A DNA stretch of 64,000 nt from CBDESM01 sp965205165 (GTDB lineage Bacteria; Chloroflexota; Dehalococcoidia; Bin125). Below the pieces are notes generated by a model. That model made no database searches. It worked only from the letters and a program-made list of their open reading frames with translations, and was not told where the DNA came from. This document shows positions 1-9,326 of the stretch, piece by piece (position 1 is the first letter of the stretch; each line of letters starts with the position of its first letter). The translations under genes and the position numbers were made by a program. Location: positions 1,364,001 through 1,428,000 of the forward strand of contig OZ242037.1 of NCBI GenBank assembly GCA_965205165.1, written 5' to 3'.

Positions 1-951
1 CGCGGCCGCCGCAAGGTGCGTCTTCCCCGTCCCGGTGCCGCCCAACAGCGTCAGCCAACCGTTCGGCCGACCAGCCCACGCTTCGACGATCGACCTGACC
101 ATCCGCAGGTTCGTCCCGCCCCCTTCGTCGGTCCTAAAGCCGGCGAACGTGAACCTTCCCAGCGCCTCCCGAGTCATCCCGCCCACCTCGCGGTACCGCC
201 CCGCCGCCTCGATCGCCCGCTGGTCCGCAGCCTCGATCCGCAGCACCCCGTCGTCCGCGCTCAGCATCCGGCCCAGCTCCAGCGCATCATGCGAGACCGA
301 GCGCAGCGAGAGCACCGTCCTCGCGCCCCGCTGCCGCCGGTCCGCCAGCAGCTGCCAGATCTTCTCCCGCGCCCAAGCCGTCGGATTGGTGCGGTCGAGA
401 TCGTCCACGATCAGGAACGGCGCTTCCCGCAGGTGGCCGAACAGGGCCGCGTAGGCCACGCCGTCGTCTTGCGAATACGCGCCGCGCAGCCGGTCAAGCA
501 GGTCCGGCGCGACGAAGTACAGCGCCTCCCGCCCCGCGTCGAGCCGCCGGTTGGCCATCTCCGCCAGCAGCCGCACCCGCGCCCCGTCGGATGCGCCCGT
601 CAGCACCATCCAGCGCTCTGCCGCGGACTCGTCCGCGAACGCGCATGCTTCGGCGCAGCCGGCGAGCACCTCGGCGTCTTCCGGCGCGATCCGCCGGCCG
701 TAGAGCGGCCCCAGGTTGCTCAAGCCGCGCACCCGCGCCCGCTCCGCCGCCGCCCGCCGCGATGCCTCGCAACCGCACTCGACCGCCCGCCCGAAATCCG
801 GGTGATCCAGCGGCCGCTCGATCCTCACGAACCCGGCCCCGCCGCAGCGCCCGCAGCCGCCCGCGGCGGGCACGGGCGCAGGCCCGCGATCGGCCGCCGG
901 CGCGCGGCCGTCCACCGCCCCGTTGCCGAGCACCGAACCCAGCCGCTTCAC
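1..951 (-). CDS. DnaC/DnaI-like helicase loader with two tandem AAA+ modules (3' end off window)
   Basis: Probable ATP-dependent loader for the replicative helicase DnaB, which is encoded two genes upstream. The frame opens at a GTG overlapping the TGA of the DnaD-like gene (GTGA) and runs off the window after 317 codons. Cysteines at 33/36 and 59/61 resemble the zinc-binding N-terminus of DnaC/DnaI. A first AAA+ module follows: degenerate P-loop TGASDGAR (118-125), Walker B-like FLIVDDLD (179-186) and sensor-1-like TVLSLR (212-217). After a loader-type linker RFTFAGF (266-272) a second module begins with an intact P-loop GGTGTGKT (304-311). A normal DnaC has one module, so the first looks like an inactive duplicate. 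The family call is firm; the role of the extra module is inference. Confidence 0.82.
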   Translation of the reverse strand, partial: MKRLGSVLGNGAVDGRAPAADRGPAPVPAAGGCGRCGGAGFVRIERPLDHPDFGRAVECGCEASRRAAAERARVRGLSNLGPLYGRRIAPEDAEVLAGCAEACAFADESAAERWMVLTGASDGARVRLLAEMANRRLDAGREALYFVAPDLLDRLRGAYSQDDGVAYAALFGHLREAPFLIVDDLDRTNPTAWAREKIWQLLADRRQRGARTVLSLRSVSHDALELGRMLSADDGVLRIEAADQRAIEAAGRYREVGGMTREALGRFTFAGFRTDEGGGTNLRMVRSIVEAWAGRPNGWLTLLGGTGTGKTHLAAAA

Positions 952-1634
952 CGCCGCACCAGCTGTTCATAGGCCGATGCTCGGTCGTCGGCCGCCGCGT
1001 CTCCGCGACCCTCGCGCTGCCAGCGCTCGAGGATCGTCCGCACGTAGATCCACGACCGCGCGTTCCGCGCCGCCGCCTCGCTGAACGCCTCCGCGAGCCA
1101 TTCGCCCGGCACCTCCGCCTCCGCGGCCGCGAGCTCCTCCGCCAGCGCTGGCGGCACCGGCCCGATCGCGTCCTCGTACAGCTGGAAGACACCCACGCCC
1201 CGCGCCTCCGGCCCGGCCGCCGCGGCCGCTGCGTCGAATCCGCAAGCGCGCGCCTCGCGCGCCATCGCCCGCCGTCCGTCCGCAGAGTTCAGCGCGATCA
1301 CCGCCTGCTGCCCGCCCTCAGCGCCGCGCTGCTCGCCGCTCAGCAGCGTGCCCCGGCCGACCGCTGCTTCCAAACCGTCCGCGAACGCCGCGTCTACGCT
1401 CCGTTCCGGACAGAGCGACGCCAATGTCTCGACCAGCGCCCGCTCCGAGCGCAGCGCGTCGACCGCCGCCAGCCGCGGATAGCGCCGCACCCGCTGCAGC
1501 AGCCGCACGGCGTAGATCGTGACCGCCAGCTCCGCGGGATCGGACATCCGCGGCACGGCATCCTCCAACAGCGCCTCCGGCAGCGGCGTCACCGCTCCGC
1601 CGGATGCGAACCCATCAAATCGCTCCCGATCCAT
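948..1634 (-). CDS. DnaD-domain primosome protein
   Basis: Replication-initiation protein of the DnaD family (228 aa), which in Firmicutes helps assemble the primosome with DnaB and the DnaC-type loader. The recognisable part is the C-terminal DnaD domain, beginning GVFQLYEDAIGPVP at about residue 148 and followed by EWLAEAF and SWIYVRTILERW, which match the family signature. I chose the ATG at 1634 because it lies just after dnaB and is preceded by GGGAG; an upstream open extension falls inside the duplicated dnaB tail and is arginine-rich noise. The gene overlaps the loader gene by four bases, so dnaB, this gene and the loader form one transcription unit. Confidence 0.8.
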   Translation of the reverse strand: MDRERFDGFASGGAVTPLPEALLEDAVPRMSDPAELAVTIYAVRLLQRVRRYPRLAAVDALRSERALVETLASLCPERSVDAAFADGLEAAVGRGTLLSGEQRGAEGGQQAVIALNSADGRRAMAREARACGFDAAAAAAGPEARGVGVFQLYEDAIGPVPPALAEELAAAEAEVPGEWLAEAFSEAAARNARSWIYVRTILERWQREGRGDAAADDRASAYEQLVRR

Positions 1635-1644
1635 CTCAGAGCTC

Positions 1645-1815
1645 CCGTTCCAGCGGCGGCTCATGCTGGTTGTAGTCCTCGAACCTCGCCGCCCGCGGAA
1701 TGAACCGCACCTCCATCCTGCCCGTCGCCCCATTCCGGCGGCGGCTCATGCTGGTAGTAGTCCTCGAACCGCGCCACCCGCGGAATGAACCGCACCTCCA
1801 CCTTGCCCGTCGCCC
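1645..1815. repeat. 85-bp imperfect tandem duplication at the 3' end of dnaB
   Basis: The block containing tcatgctggt at 1661 recurs at 1746, an exact 85-bp offset. The two copies differ at about nine positions by my count. Because 85 is not divisible by three, the gene-distal copy is read out of frame in dnaB. In its own frame that copy still encodes the family-like ending VRFIPRAARFEDYNQHEPP and stops at 1638-1636, one base before the DnaD-like ATG, which suggests this was the ancestral dnaB terminus. Confidence 0.85.
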
Positions 1816-3172
1816 CGTGCCGGTGCTTCGCCACCAGCAGCTCGGCGCGCTGGTTGTCGTTCGACTGGTAACCCTCGTCGTCCAAGTCGTCCCGCTTCAT
1901 GTCCGGGCGGGTCAGGAAGACGACCACGTCCGCATCCTGCTCGATCGAACCGCTCTCGCGCAGGTCGCTCAGCATCGGCGACGGCGGGTGCCGCTTCTCG
2001 ATCGCGCGGGAGAGCTGCGACAGCGCCAGCACCGGCACCCGCAGTTCGCGCGCGATCTCCTTCAGCGTCCGCGAAACCATGCTCATCTCCGCCACCCGAT
2101 TCGTCTCGATCGGCGCCCGGCTCCAAGCGTGCACCAGCTGGATGTGGTCCACGATGATCAGCCCCAGCCCGCCCGCGCCGCCCGCCCGCGCGGTCCGCTC
2201 CTCCAGCAGCTTGTGCAGATTCCGCGACTTCGAGCGGATCTCGGCCAATGTCTGCCCCGCGGTGTCGTCGATGTAGATCTCGGCTCGGCTCAGCATCGCG
2301 ATCGCGCGAGAAATCTCCTGCTCCTGTTCGTCCGTGTGCCGGCCGGCCCGCAGCCGTCCGTGCTCGATCCCAGACTCCGACGACACCAGCCGGGCCGCCA
2401 CCTGTTCGGCCGACATCTCCAGCGAGAACATCGCCACCGCCGAGCCCTGCCCCAGCGCCGCGTTCCGCGCCACGCCCAGCGCCAGCGCCGACTTCCCCAC
2501 CGCCGGCCGCGCCGCCAGCACCACCAGATCCGACGCGTGCAGCCCCTCGTTCAAGAGCTTGTCCAGGTCCGCGAACCCGCTCCGCACCGGCTCCAACCCC
2601 GCCGGCGTCTCTTCCTCCGGCTGCAGAACATCGGCGAGCAAGTCCTGCAGCGGCCGGAACTCGCGGCGCTGGTCGGCCCCGCGCACCGAGTAGAGCAGCT
2701 CGACCGCTTCGGTCAGGGTGCCTTCGACGTTCGGGTCAGCGGTGTAGGCCAAGTCCGCGATCTCGCCCGCCGCGGAGATCATGTCCCGGTACGTCGCCGC
2801 CCGCTGCACCACCTTCGCGTAGTGCTCGACCCCCACCGTGGTCGGCAGCTCCGCCAGCAGGGCGGCGACGTACCCGTGCCCGCCCGCGTCCTCCAGCCGC
2901 CCGCGCCGCTCCAGCTCCGCGCCCACCGTCACCAAATCGACCGTCTCGCCGCGCTCCCAGACGTCCAGCGCCGCTCCGTAGAGCGCCGCGTGCCGCGGAT
3001 CGTGGAAGTCGGCGGGCATCAGGATCGGCGACACCCGCTCCAGCGCGCCTTCCCGCAGCAGGATCGAGCCGACCACGGCCCGCTCGGCCGAGATGTCCTG
3101 CGGCACGTGCCGCAGCCCCGCGGACCCGCCGTTCCGCCGCGTCTCCGCCGCCGGATGCTCCGCGATCACCAT
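1661..3172 (-). CDS. dnaB: Replicative DNA helicase DnaB
   Basis: Hexameric 5'-3' helicase that unwinds the replication fork (503 aa, normal length about 450-480). The N-terminal domain begins PQDISAERAVVGSILL (about 24-39). The RecA-like ATPase domain has the P-loop ARPAVGKS, the Walker B region LIIVDHIQL, and the conserved LSQLSRAIEKR and SDLRESGSIEQDADVV blocks. No intein is present. The last ~17 residues (after EPPPEW) are not family-like, because an 85-bp tandem duplication makes the tail read out of frame before it stops at 1661. It lies between rplI and the DnaD-like gene and is probably co-transcribed with both. Confidence 0.95.
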   Translation of the reverse strand: MVIAEHPAAETRRNGGSAGLRHVPQDISAERAVVGSILLREGALERVSPILMPADFHDPRHAALYGAALDVWERGETVDLVTVGAELERRGRLEDAGGHGYVAALLAELPTTVGVEHYAKVVQRAATYRDMISAAGEIADLAYTADPNVEGTLTEAVELLYSVRGADQRREFRPLQDLLADVLQPEEETPAGLEPVRSGFADLDKLLNEGLHASDLVVLAARPAVGKSALALGVARNAALGQGSAVAMFSLEMSAEQVAARLVSSESGIEHGRLRAGRHTDEQEQEISRAIAMLSRAEIYIDDTAGQTLAEIRSKSRNLHKLLEERTARAGGAGGLGLIIVDHIQLVHAWSRAPIETNRVAEMSMVSRTLKEIARELRVPVLALSQLSRAIEKRHPPSPMLSDLRESGSIEQDADVVVFLTRPDMKRDDLDDEGYQSNDNQRAELLVAKHRHGATGKVEVRFIPRVARFEDYYQHEPPPEWGDGQDGGAVHSAGGEVRGLQPA

Positions 3173-3268
3173 CGCCGCGCCCCCCGCCCATTATGTCGAC
3201 CGGCAATTGCTTCGGGAACGCCCGTCTGCCGCATCGCGCCCGTCCCTCCGCCCCGCCCGCTCGGCGCG

Positions 3269-3874
3269 CTACTCGGCCGCCGCCCCCGCCGCCTCCGCAG
3301 CTTCGGGCTCGGCAGCGCCCTCCGCTGCCGTTTCGCCCTCCTCCATTGTTTCGACCACCTCCGCTTCTTCCAGCTCGGACACGTACTCCGAGATCCCGAT
3401 TTCGAGGCTTTCCTCGTCGGCCTTCACCTCGACCGACACCTGCGCATGCACGTTCCGCGTCAGCCGCACCGGCACCGTCGCCGTGCCCAGCTCCCGCAGC
3501 GACTGCGGCAGCTGCACCTGGCGGTGCTCGACCCGCGCCCCCGCGACCGCCTTCTCCGCGATCTCGGTCAGCCGCTCCGCGATGTCGCGCGCCGTCACCG
3601 ATCCGAACAGCCGGCCCTGCTGCCCCACCCGCGCCTCGAACACCAGCTCCTGCCCATCGATCGCCGCCCCGATCGGGCCCGCGACCGCGTCCAGCTTCTC
3701 CTGCCGGATCGCGTCGGCCTTGGCCAGCCGCTCCGCCCGCATCAGGTTGTTCTTGGTCGGCGGCCCCGCGATCCCGCGCGGCAGCAGGTAGTTGCGCGCG
3801 AACCCGTTCTTCACCTCCCGGACCTCGCCGACCTGCGCCGTCCCCTCGACCTCCTCGAAAAACACAACCTTCAT
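3269..3874 (-). CDS. rplI: 50S ribosomal protein L9
   Basis: Large-subunit protein L9 (201 aa), which binds 23S rRNA near the base of the L1 stalk. The start MKVVFFEEVEGTAQVGEV, the block NGFARNYLLPRG and the following long helix are typical. The ATG at 3874 is preceded by a strong GAGGAGG site; the longer upstream open frame is not L9-like. After the usual ~150 residues there is an acidic, alanine-rich tail of about 50 residues that standard L9 lacks. The gene sits between dnaE and dnaB; adjacency of rplI and dnaB is common in bacteria. Confidence 0.94.
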   Translation of the reverse strand: MKVVFFEEVEGTAQVGEVREVKNGFARNYLLPRGIAGPPTKNNLMRAERLAKADAIRQEKLDAVAGPIGAAIDGQELVFEARVGQQGRLFGSVTARDIAERLTEIAEKAVAGARVEHRQVQLPQSLRELGTATVPVRLTRNVHAQVSVEVKADEESLEIGISEYVSELEEAEVVETMEEGETAAEGAAEPEAAEAAGAAAE

Positions 3875-3978
3875 CGGAATCCTCCTCGCCGTTCGCGCCG
3901 CCGTCCCAGTGTGCGGCAGCGCTGCCCAAGCGTCTAATTCAGCCGATCGTTCCGTCCACGTCTTCCCGTCTTTCCAGC

Positions 3979-6900
3979 CTACCCACCGCCCGCCGCCGCG
4001 ATCGATCCCGCGGCAGCCGCGGCGGCGCCGTTCGACGGACCCGGCCGCACCTCGGCCGAGCCGCGATCGCCCAAGCTGCTGCCCAGCATCCCCACCGCCG
4101 CCTCGTCCGCGCGCACCGTCCACTCCGGCGGCAGCTCCAGCAGCGTCTCCGAGCCGCCGGAACGCACCCGCAGGTAGACCCGCGTGCTGCCCCCCATCGC
4201 CCGGAACCCCTTCAGCAGCTGCTCGATCGTCCCCAGCAGCTTCCCGTCCTCGGCCTGATCCCCCGTCTCGTCGATCGTCACCCACAGCACGTCCGCGGCA
4301 ACCGGCGCGGGATTGGGCACGGGAGTGGGCGCTGGTGGTTCGGGCGCTGGCAACGGCGGAACCGTGGCTGGCGCTGCCGCCGACGAGGCCGCCGGCGACG
4401 GGCCCGTCCCGTTCGGCTGCGACGGCGGACGTGCCGGCTGCACCGGCGCGTCCCGCCCGGCGATGGGCATGGCCGGCGCCGCCGGGGCGTTCTTCAAGGC
4501 TGAATCGCCCACCGCGTCGACCGATTCGACCACGCAGCTCAGCAGCCCTTCGCCGCGCTGCTTCACCGTCAGCTCCGCCACCACGATCTGGTTCGGCGTC
4601 CAGGCCGCCCGCGTCCGCTGGTACTGCTCAGGCCAGACCGTCAACTCGGCCGTCCCTGACAGGTCTTCCAGCTCCACCACCGCGAACGTGTCGCCGCGCC
4701 GCGTCTGGCGCTCACGGAGCGAGTTCACCAGCCCGCCCACAGTCGCCTTCGAGCCGGCCAGTTCGGACAGCTCCGACAACTGCGCCGTGACCCGCGGTTC
4801 CAGCGCCGCGGCCGCCGCTTGCAGCGGGTGCTGCGACACGTACGCGCCCAGCAGGTCCCGCTCCCACTGCAAGCGCTCCGCAGTCGACGCCGCTTCCGCT
4901 TCCTCGTCGGGCTCCGGTTCGGGCGCGGGCTGCGACGCCTCCTCGCCGAACATGTTGAACATCGTCTTCTGCCCGCTCGCCTTCAGCTCCTGCGCCCGCC
5001 GCGCCTGCTTCAGGATGCGGTCCGCCGCCGCCACCGCCGCGCCGCGCTCGGCCAAGCCGTCCAGGGCCCCCGCCATCGCCAGCGACTCCAGCGCCCGCCG
5101 GTTGATCGCCGACGCGTCCACCCGCTCGCACAGATCGCCCAGCTTCTCGTACGGCCCCGCCTCGTCGCGATCCGCGATCAGGCTCGCCGCCGGCCCGCGG
5201 CCCACGTTCTTCACCGTCGCCAGCCCGAACCGGATCGCCGTCCGCCCGCCGGCCGGCGCTTCGAGCGAAAACGATTCCCCCGACTTGTTCAAGTCCGGCC
5301 CGAGCAGCGGGATCTTCAGCCGCCCGCACTCCGCCGCCGCTTCCCGCACCCGATCCGTGCTGCCCGCCGCCGCCCGCAGCACCGCCGCCATGTACGGCTC
5401 CGGGTAGTTCGCCTTCAGGTACGCGGTCTGGTACGCGATCCGCGCGTAGCAGACCGCGTGCGCCTTGTTGAACGCGTATCCCGCGAACGGCTCGATCAGC
5501 TCGAAGATCGTCTCCGCATCCCGCTCGCCGTAGCCGTTCGCCAGCGCGCCTTCCGTGAACCGCCCCCGTTCCGCCCGCATCACCTCCGGAATCTTCTTGC
5601 CCATCGCCTTCCGCATCACGTCCGCCTGCCCCAGCGAGTAGCCCGCGAATTTCCGCGCGATCTGCAGCACCTGGTCCTGGTACACGATCACGCCGTACGT
5701 CTCGTCCAGCACTTCGCCCAGGTCGGGATGCGGATACCGCACCGGTTCGCGACCGTGCTTGCCGTCGATGAATCGGTCGATGTGGTCCATCGGTCCCGGC
5801 CGGTACAACGCCAGCAGCGCCGCCAAGTCCGCCGTCGACTCCGGCTTCAGATTCGTCACCGATCGCCGCATCCCGCCCGATTCCAGCTGGAAGACGCCAA
5901 AGGTCTCGCCCTTGGCCAGCATGTCGAACGCCGCCGCATCGCCATCCGGCAGCGTTTCCAGATCGATCTGTTCGCCGGTCTGCGTCTCGATCAGCTCGAC
6001 GGCCGCCTGCAGGATCGTCAGGTTCGACAGGCCGAGGAAGTCCATCTTCAGCAGCCCCACCGAGGCCACCTGGTCCATCGCCCACTGCGTCATCGGAATC
6101 GCGTCTTCGTCGTGCGAGCCCGTCGGCCGCCTCAGCGGCACGTCTTCCGCCAGCGGGCGTTCCGAGATCACCACCGCCGCCGCATGGGTGCTCGGATGTC
6201 GCACGACGCCGTTCAGCCGCTCCGCCTGCCGCAGCAGTTCCGCCGCCGCCGGGTCAACCTGCTTCGCCTGCCGCAGCTCCTCTGATTGCTCGATCGCTTC
6301 CTTCACCGTGATGTTCAGCTGCCCCGGCACGAGCCGCGCCAGCCGGTCCGTTTCGCCCAGCGGCATGCCGAGCGCGCGACCCGTGTCCCGGATCGCCGCC
6401 TTCGCGCCCAGCGTCCCGAAGGTGATGATCTGCGCGACCCGATCGCGCCCGTACTTCTCCGCCACGTAGCGGATCACCTCGTCCCGCCGGTTGTCGGCGA
6501 AGTCCATGTCGATGTCCGGCATCTCCTTCCGCTCCGGGTTCAGGAAGCGTTCGAACACCAGCCCGTGCTCCATCGGATCGATGTCGGTGATGCCGATGCA
6601 GTAGAGGATCAGGCTGCCCGCGGCGCTCCCGCGCACAGCCTTGGCGATCCCCTCCCGGTTCGCGAAATCGGCGAAATCCCCCACGATCAGGAAATACTCG
6701 GCGAACCCGGTCTCCTCCACCACCGACAGCTCGTACTTGAGCCGCTCGACGTACTCCGCCGACGGCTGCACCGCCAGCCGCTGTTCCAGCCCCTTCCACG
6801 CGATCTCCGAGAGGTGCTCGATCGGCGATTTGCCATCGGGCAGGTCCGGTTTCGGCAGCCGCATCCGTCCGAACTCGAGCGTCACGTCGCAGCGCTCAGC

Positions 6901-7707
6901 GATCGCGTTCGTCTCGTCCAAGGCCTCCGGCAGATCGTGGAACGTCCGCCGCATGTGCGCTTCGTCGGTCAGGTAAAAATCCTCGCCGTCGAATTTGAAC
7001 CGCTTTTCGTCGTTCAGGGTCGCGTTCGTGCCGATGCACAGCAGCAGCTCGTGCGCGTCGTGGTCGCCCGGCTCGCAGTAGTGGGCGTCCTGCGTCGCCG
7101 CCAGCGGCAGCCCCGTATCCCGCGCCAGCTGCACCGTCCGCTCCAAAATCGGCTCGAACTGCTGCAGCGCCTCGTGCCGCTGCACCTCGAGGTAGTAGCG
7201 CCCCTCGAAGACCTCGCGGTACCACGCGGCGATCCGGTGCCCCTCTTCGACGTCGCCCTGCTTGAGCGCCCGGGCCAACTCGCTCGACGGGCAGCCCGAC
7301 AGGCAGATCAGCCCGTCTGAGTACTGCCCCAAGAGCTCGCGATCCACCCGCGGCTTGCGGTAGAAACCCTCCAAGTGGGCCCGTGTCGACAGCTGGATCA
7401 AGTTCCGCCAACCGGCGTTGTCCTTCGCCAGCAGCACCAGATGGCTCGCCGACGCTTCCTCGTTCGCCCCGCCGCCCTTCCGCTCCCGGCGATCTCCAGG
7501 CGCGACGTACGCCTCCATCCCCAGCACCGGCCGCAGCCCCGCGGAGGTGCATTCCCGGTAGAAGTCAATCGCCCCGTAGAGGTTTCCGTGATCCGTGATC
7601 GCCAGCGCCTCTTGTCCCAGCGACTTCGCCCTCGCAACCAGCGCCGGGATCTTCGATAGGCCATCCAGCTCCGAATACTCCGTATGCGTGTGCAGGTGAG
7701 TAAACAT
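3979..7707 (-). CDS. dnaE: DNA polymerase III alpha subunit
   Basis: Catalytic replicative DNA polymerase of the DnaE type (1,242 aa). The N-terminal PHP domain starts HLHTHTEYSELDG. The palm has the catalytic-aspartate motif PDIDMDFADNRRDE (about 397-410) and a second acidic motif LLKMDFLGLSNL (about 553). The C-terminal part holds the helix-hairpin-helix region and an OB-fold segment (VGGLVNSLRERQTRRGDTFA), followed by a low-complexity Pro/Ala linker and a small C-terminal domain. The length is slightly above the usual 1,100-1,200 because of this linker. It lies downstream of lysC and upstream of rplI on the same strand. Confidence 0.96.
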   Translation of the reverse strand: MFTHLHTHTEYSELDGLSKIPALVARAKSLGQEALAITDHGNLYGAIDFYRECTSAGLRPVLGMEAYVAPGDRRERKGGGANEEASASHLVLLAKDNAGWRNLIQLSTRAHLEGFYRKPRVDRELLGQYSDGLICLSGCPSSELARALKQGDVEEGHRIAAWYREVFEGRYYLEVQRHEALQQFEPILERTVQLARDTGLPLAATQDAHYCEPGDHDAHELLLCIGTNATLNDEKRFKFDGEDFYLTDEAHMRRTFHDLPEALDETNAIAERCDVTLEFGRMRLPKPDLPDGKSPIEHLSEIAWKGLEQRLAVQPSAEYVERLKYELSVVEETGFAEYFLIVGDFADFANREGIAKAVRGSAAGSLILYCIGITDIDPMEHGLVFERFLNPERKEMPDIDMDFADNRRDEVIRYVAEKYGRDRVAQIITFGTLGAKAAIRDTGRALGMPLGETDRLARLVPGQLNITVKEAIEQSEELRQAKQVDPAAAELLRQAERLNGVVRHPSTHAAAVVISERPLAEDVPLRRPTGSHDEDAIPMTQWAMDQVASVGLLKMDFLGLSNLTILQAAVELIETQTGEQIDLETLPDGDAAAFDMLAKGETFGVFQLESGGMRRSVTNLKPESTADLAALLALYRPGPMDHIDRFIDGKHGREPVRYPHPDLGEVLDETYGVIVYQDQVLQIARKFAGYSLGQADVMRKAMGKKIPEVMRAERGRFTEGALANGYGERDAETIFELIEPFAGYAFNKAHAVCYARIAYQTAYLKANYPEPYMAAVLRAAAGSTDRVREAAAECGRLKIPLLGPDLNKSGESFSLEAPAGGRTAIRFGLATVKNVGRGPAASLIADRDEAGPYEKLGDLCERVDASAINRRALESLAMAGALDGLAERGAAVAAADRILKQARRAQELKASGQKTMFNMFGEEASQPAPEPEPDEEAEAASTAERLQWERDLLGAYVSQHPLQAAAAALEPRVTAQLSELSELAGSKATVGGLVNSLRERQTRRGDTFAVVELEDLSGTAELTVWPEQYQRTRAAWTPNQIVVAELTVKQRGEGLLSCVVESVDAVGDSALKNAPAAPAMPIAGRDAPVQPARPPSQPNGTGPSPAASSAAAPATVPPLPAPEPPAPTPVPNPAPVAADVLWVTIDETGDQAEDGKLLGTIEQLLKGFRAMGGSTRVYLRVRSGGSETLLELPPEWTVRADEAAVGMLGSSLGDRGSAEVRPGPSNGAAAAAAGSIAAAGGG

Positions 7708-7835
7708 CTCAGCCCGTCCGCCTCCAGCTTGCCACGGGGATCAGAGGCTACCTGATGGTCGTTCCGCTCTCCAGCGGCGGCCCGCGACATCGCCAAGCGC
7801 TGTGGAATGGCTGAATCCGCCCGTGCGAAGTGTGG

Positions 7836-7866
7836 AAAACGCCCCTGTCGGAGCGTCCCGGGGCGT
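7836..7866 (-). terminator. Probable rho-independent terminator after lysC
   Basis: On the minus strand the sequence ACGCCCC, a 14-base loop and GGGGCGT is followed directly by TTTT. It lies about 55 bases after the lysC stop codon and upstream of dnaE, so it would separate the two transcripts. The rest of the 214-base gap (7708-7921) shows no gene. Confidence 0.5.
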
Positions 7867-7921
7867 CGCTAAACTCGCGTAAACTTGATCAAACTGGGCT
7901 GCGCGAGCGCCCGCCGCGACG

Positions 7922-9145
7922 TCACTGGTCGAGATCGAACGCGTCGTGCAGCACCTGCACGGCCCGTTCCCCGTGCTCCGAGCGCACCAGCACCGTGATC
8001 CGGATCTCCGATGTCGTGATCAGCTCGATGTTCACTCCCGCTTCCGACAGCGCCCGGAACATCATCGCGGCGTAGCCGGGCCCGGACTGCATCCCCGTGC
8101 CGACCACGCTCACCTTCACCAAGTCCTCATCCATCAGCACCCCCGCCGCCCCCATCTCGTTGGCGAGCGGTTCCGACACCGCCTGCGCGAGCTGGCGATC
8201 CGTCCGCCCCACGGTGAAGGTCAGGTCCGTCAGCTTCTCCTCGCTCGCGTTCTGCACGATCGTGTCGACCGAAACGCCCGCGTCCGCCAGCGGCCCGAAC
8301 AGCTGCGCCGCCAGCCCCGGCCGATCCGGCACCCCGCGCAGCGTCACCGATGTGACATCCCGATCGATCGTCACCGTCCGCACCCTGTTCTCGGGCTCCA
8401 TCTCGACCTCCTTCCGAATCATCGTCCCGCCGGCCGGTTCGCCCGGCGCGGTGAACGACGACGCCACCAAGATCGGCAGCTCGTGCAGCAGCCCCAGCTC
8501 GACCGCGCGCGGGTGCATTACCCCGGCGCCCTGCTGCGCCGCTTCCAGCATCTCCTCGAACGCGATGTCCTCCAGCCGCCGCGCCTTCGGCGCAACCCGC
8601 GGATCCGCGGTGAAGATCCCCTCCACGTCTGTATAGATCTCCACCCGCCGCGCGCCCAGCGCCGCGCCCAGCGCCACCGCCGACGTGTCCGACCCACCCC
8701 GGCCCAGCGTCGTGAAATCCGCCGTCGGCGATGCGCCCTGGAAGCCCGCCACCACCACGATCTCCCCCGCCGCGAACAAGGCCTCCATCCGCTCCGTATC
8801 GATCCGCGTGATCCGCGCGCGCCCGAACGTGTCGTCCGTGAACACGCCCGCCTGCGCCCCCGTCAGCGCCGCGGCCGGATGCCCCAGCTCCCGCAGCGCC
8901 ATCGCCAGCAGCGCCGCCGACACCATCTCGCCCGTCGCCAGCAGCATGTCGATCTCGCGCCGCGGCGGCTGCGAACTCAGCTCCGACGCCAGCCCCAGCA
9001 GCTCGTCCGTCGTCTTCCCCATTGCCGACACCACCACCGCCATCGACTCGCCCTCCGCGGCCCGCGCTGCCGTACGCGCCGCCACGTGCCGCAGCCGCTC
9101 CACCGACGCCACCGAACTCCCCCCGTACTTCTGCACCACCGTCAC
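7922..9145 (-). CDS. lysC: Aspartate kinase
   Basis: Phosphorylates L-aspartate in the first step of the lysine, threonine and methionine pathway (407 aa, normal for a monofunctional enzyme). The N-terminal amino-acid kinase domain begins VVQKYGGSSVA, with the conserved GFQGASPTADFTTLGRGGSD segment in the middle. Two ACT domains occupy about residues 265-407, including VTLRGVPDRPGLAAQLF, so allosteric feedback by lysine and/or threonine is likely from family knowledge. The start is GTG. It lies 181 bases downstream of thrB on the same strand, a functional pairing in aspartate-family synthesis. Confidence 0.95.
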   Translation of the reverse strand: MTVVQKYGGSSVASVERLRHVAARTAARAAEGESMAVVVSAMGKTTDELLGLASELSSQPPRREIDMLLATGEMVSAALLAMALRELGHPAAALTGAQAGVFTDDTFGRARITRIDTERMEALFAAGEIVVVAGFQGASPTADFTTLGRGGSDTSAVALGAALGARRVEIYTDVEGIFTADPRVAPKARRLEDIAFEEMLEAAQQGAGVMHPRAVELGLLHELPILVASSFTAPGEPAGGTMIRKEVEMEPENRVRTVTIDRDVTSVTLRGVPDRPGLAAQLFGPLADAGVSVDTIVQNASEEKLTDLTFTVGRTDRQLAQAVSEPLANEMGAAGVLMDEDLVKVSVVGTGMQSGPGYAAMMFRALSEAGVNIELITTSEIRITVLVRSEHGERAVQVLHDAFDLDQ

Positions 9146-9326
9146 CGCATCACCCCGCTTCCCATTCCCGCGCCCCGATGGCGGAACCGAACGACTTCAC
9201 CGGCCCCGAGCCGCTCAGCACCCTTGAACGGCCGCAGCGGACGCGACTCCGCCGATGCAAGCGGCGCTCCCGCTCCCGCTGCATGGAACGCCCCGTCCGG
9301 ATCCAAGCAGCTGCATCCTCGGGGGA

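Noticed and set aside
1700..4503. Two long plus-strand open frames (745 and 751 codons) over dnaB, rplI and dnaE
   Set aside because: They overlap three certain genes on the other strand and encode Pro/Arg/Ser-rich low-complexity sequence.
7831..7839. DnaA box variant TTTTCCACA near lysC
   Set aside because: Single degenerate match that coincides with the T-run of a probable terminator.
9146..9326. Riboswitch or leader peptide between thrB and lysC
   Set aside because: No lysine riboswitch core, T-box or run of regulatory codons could be seen.
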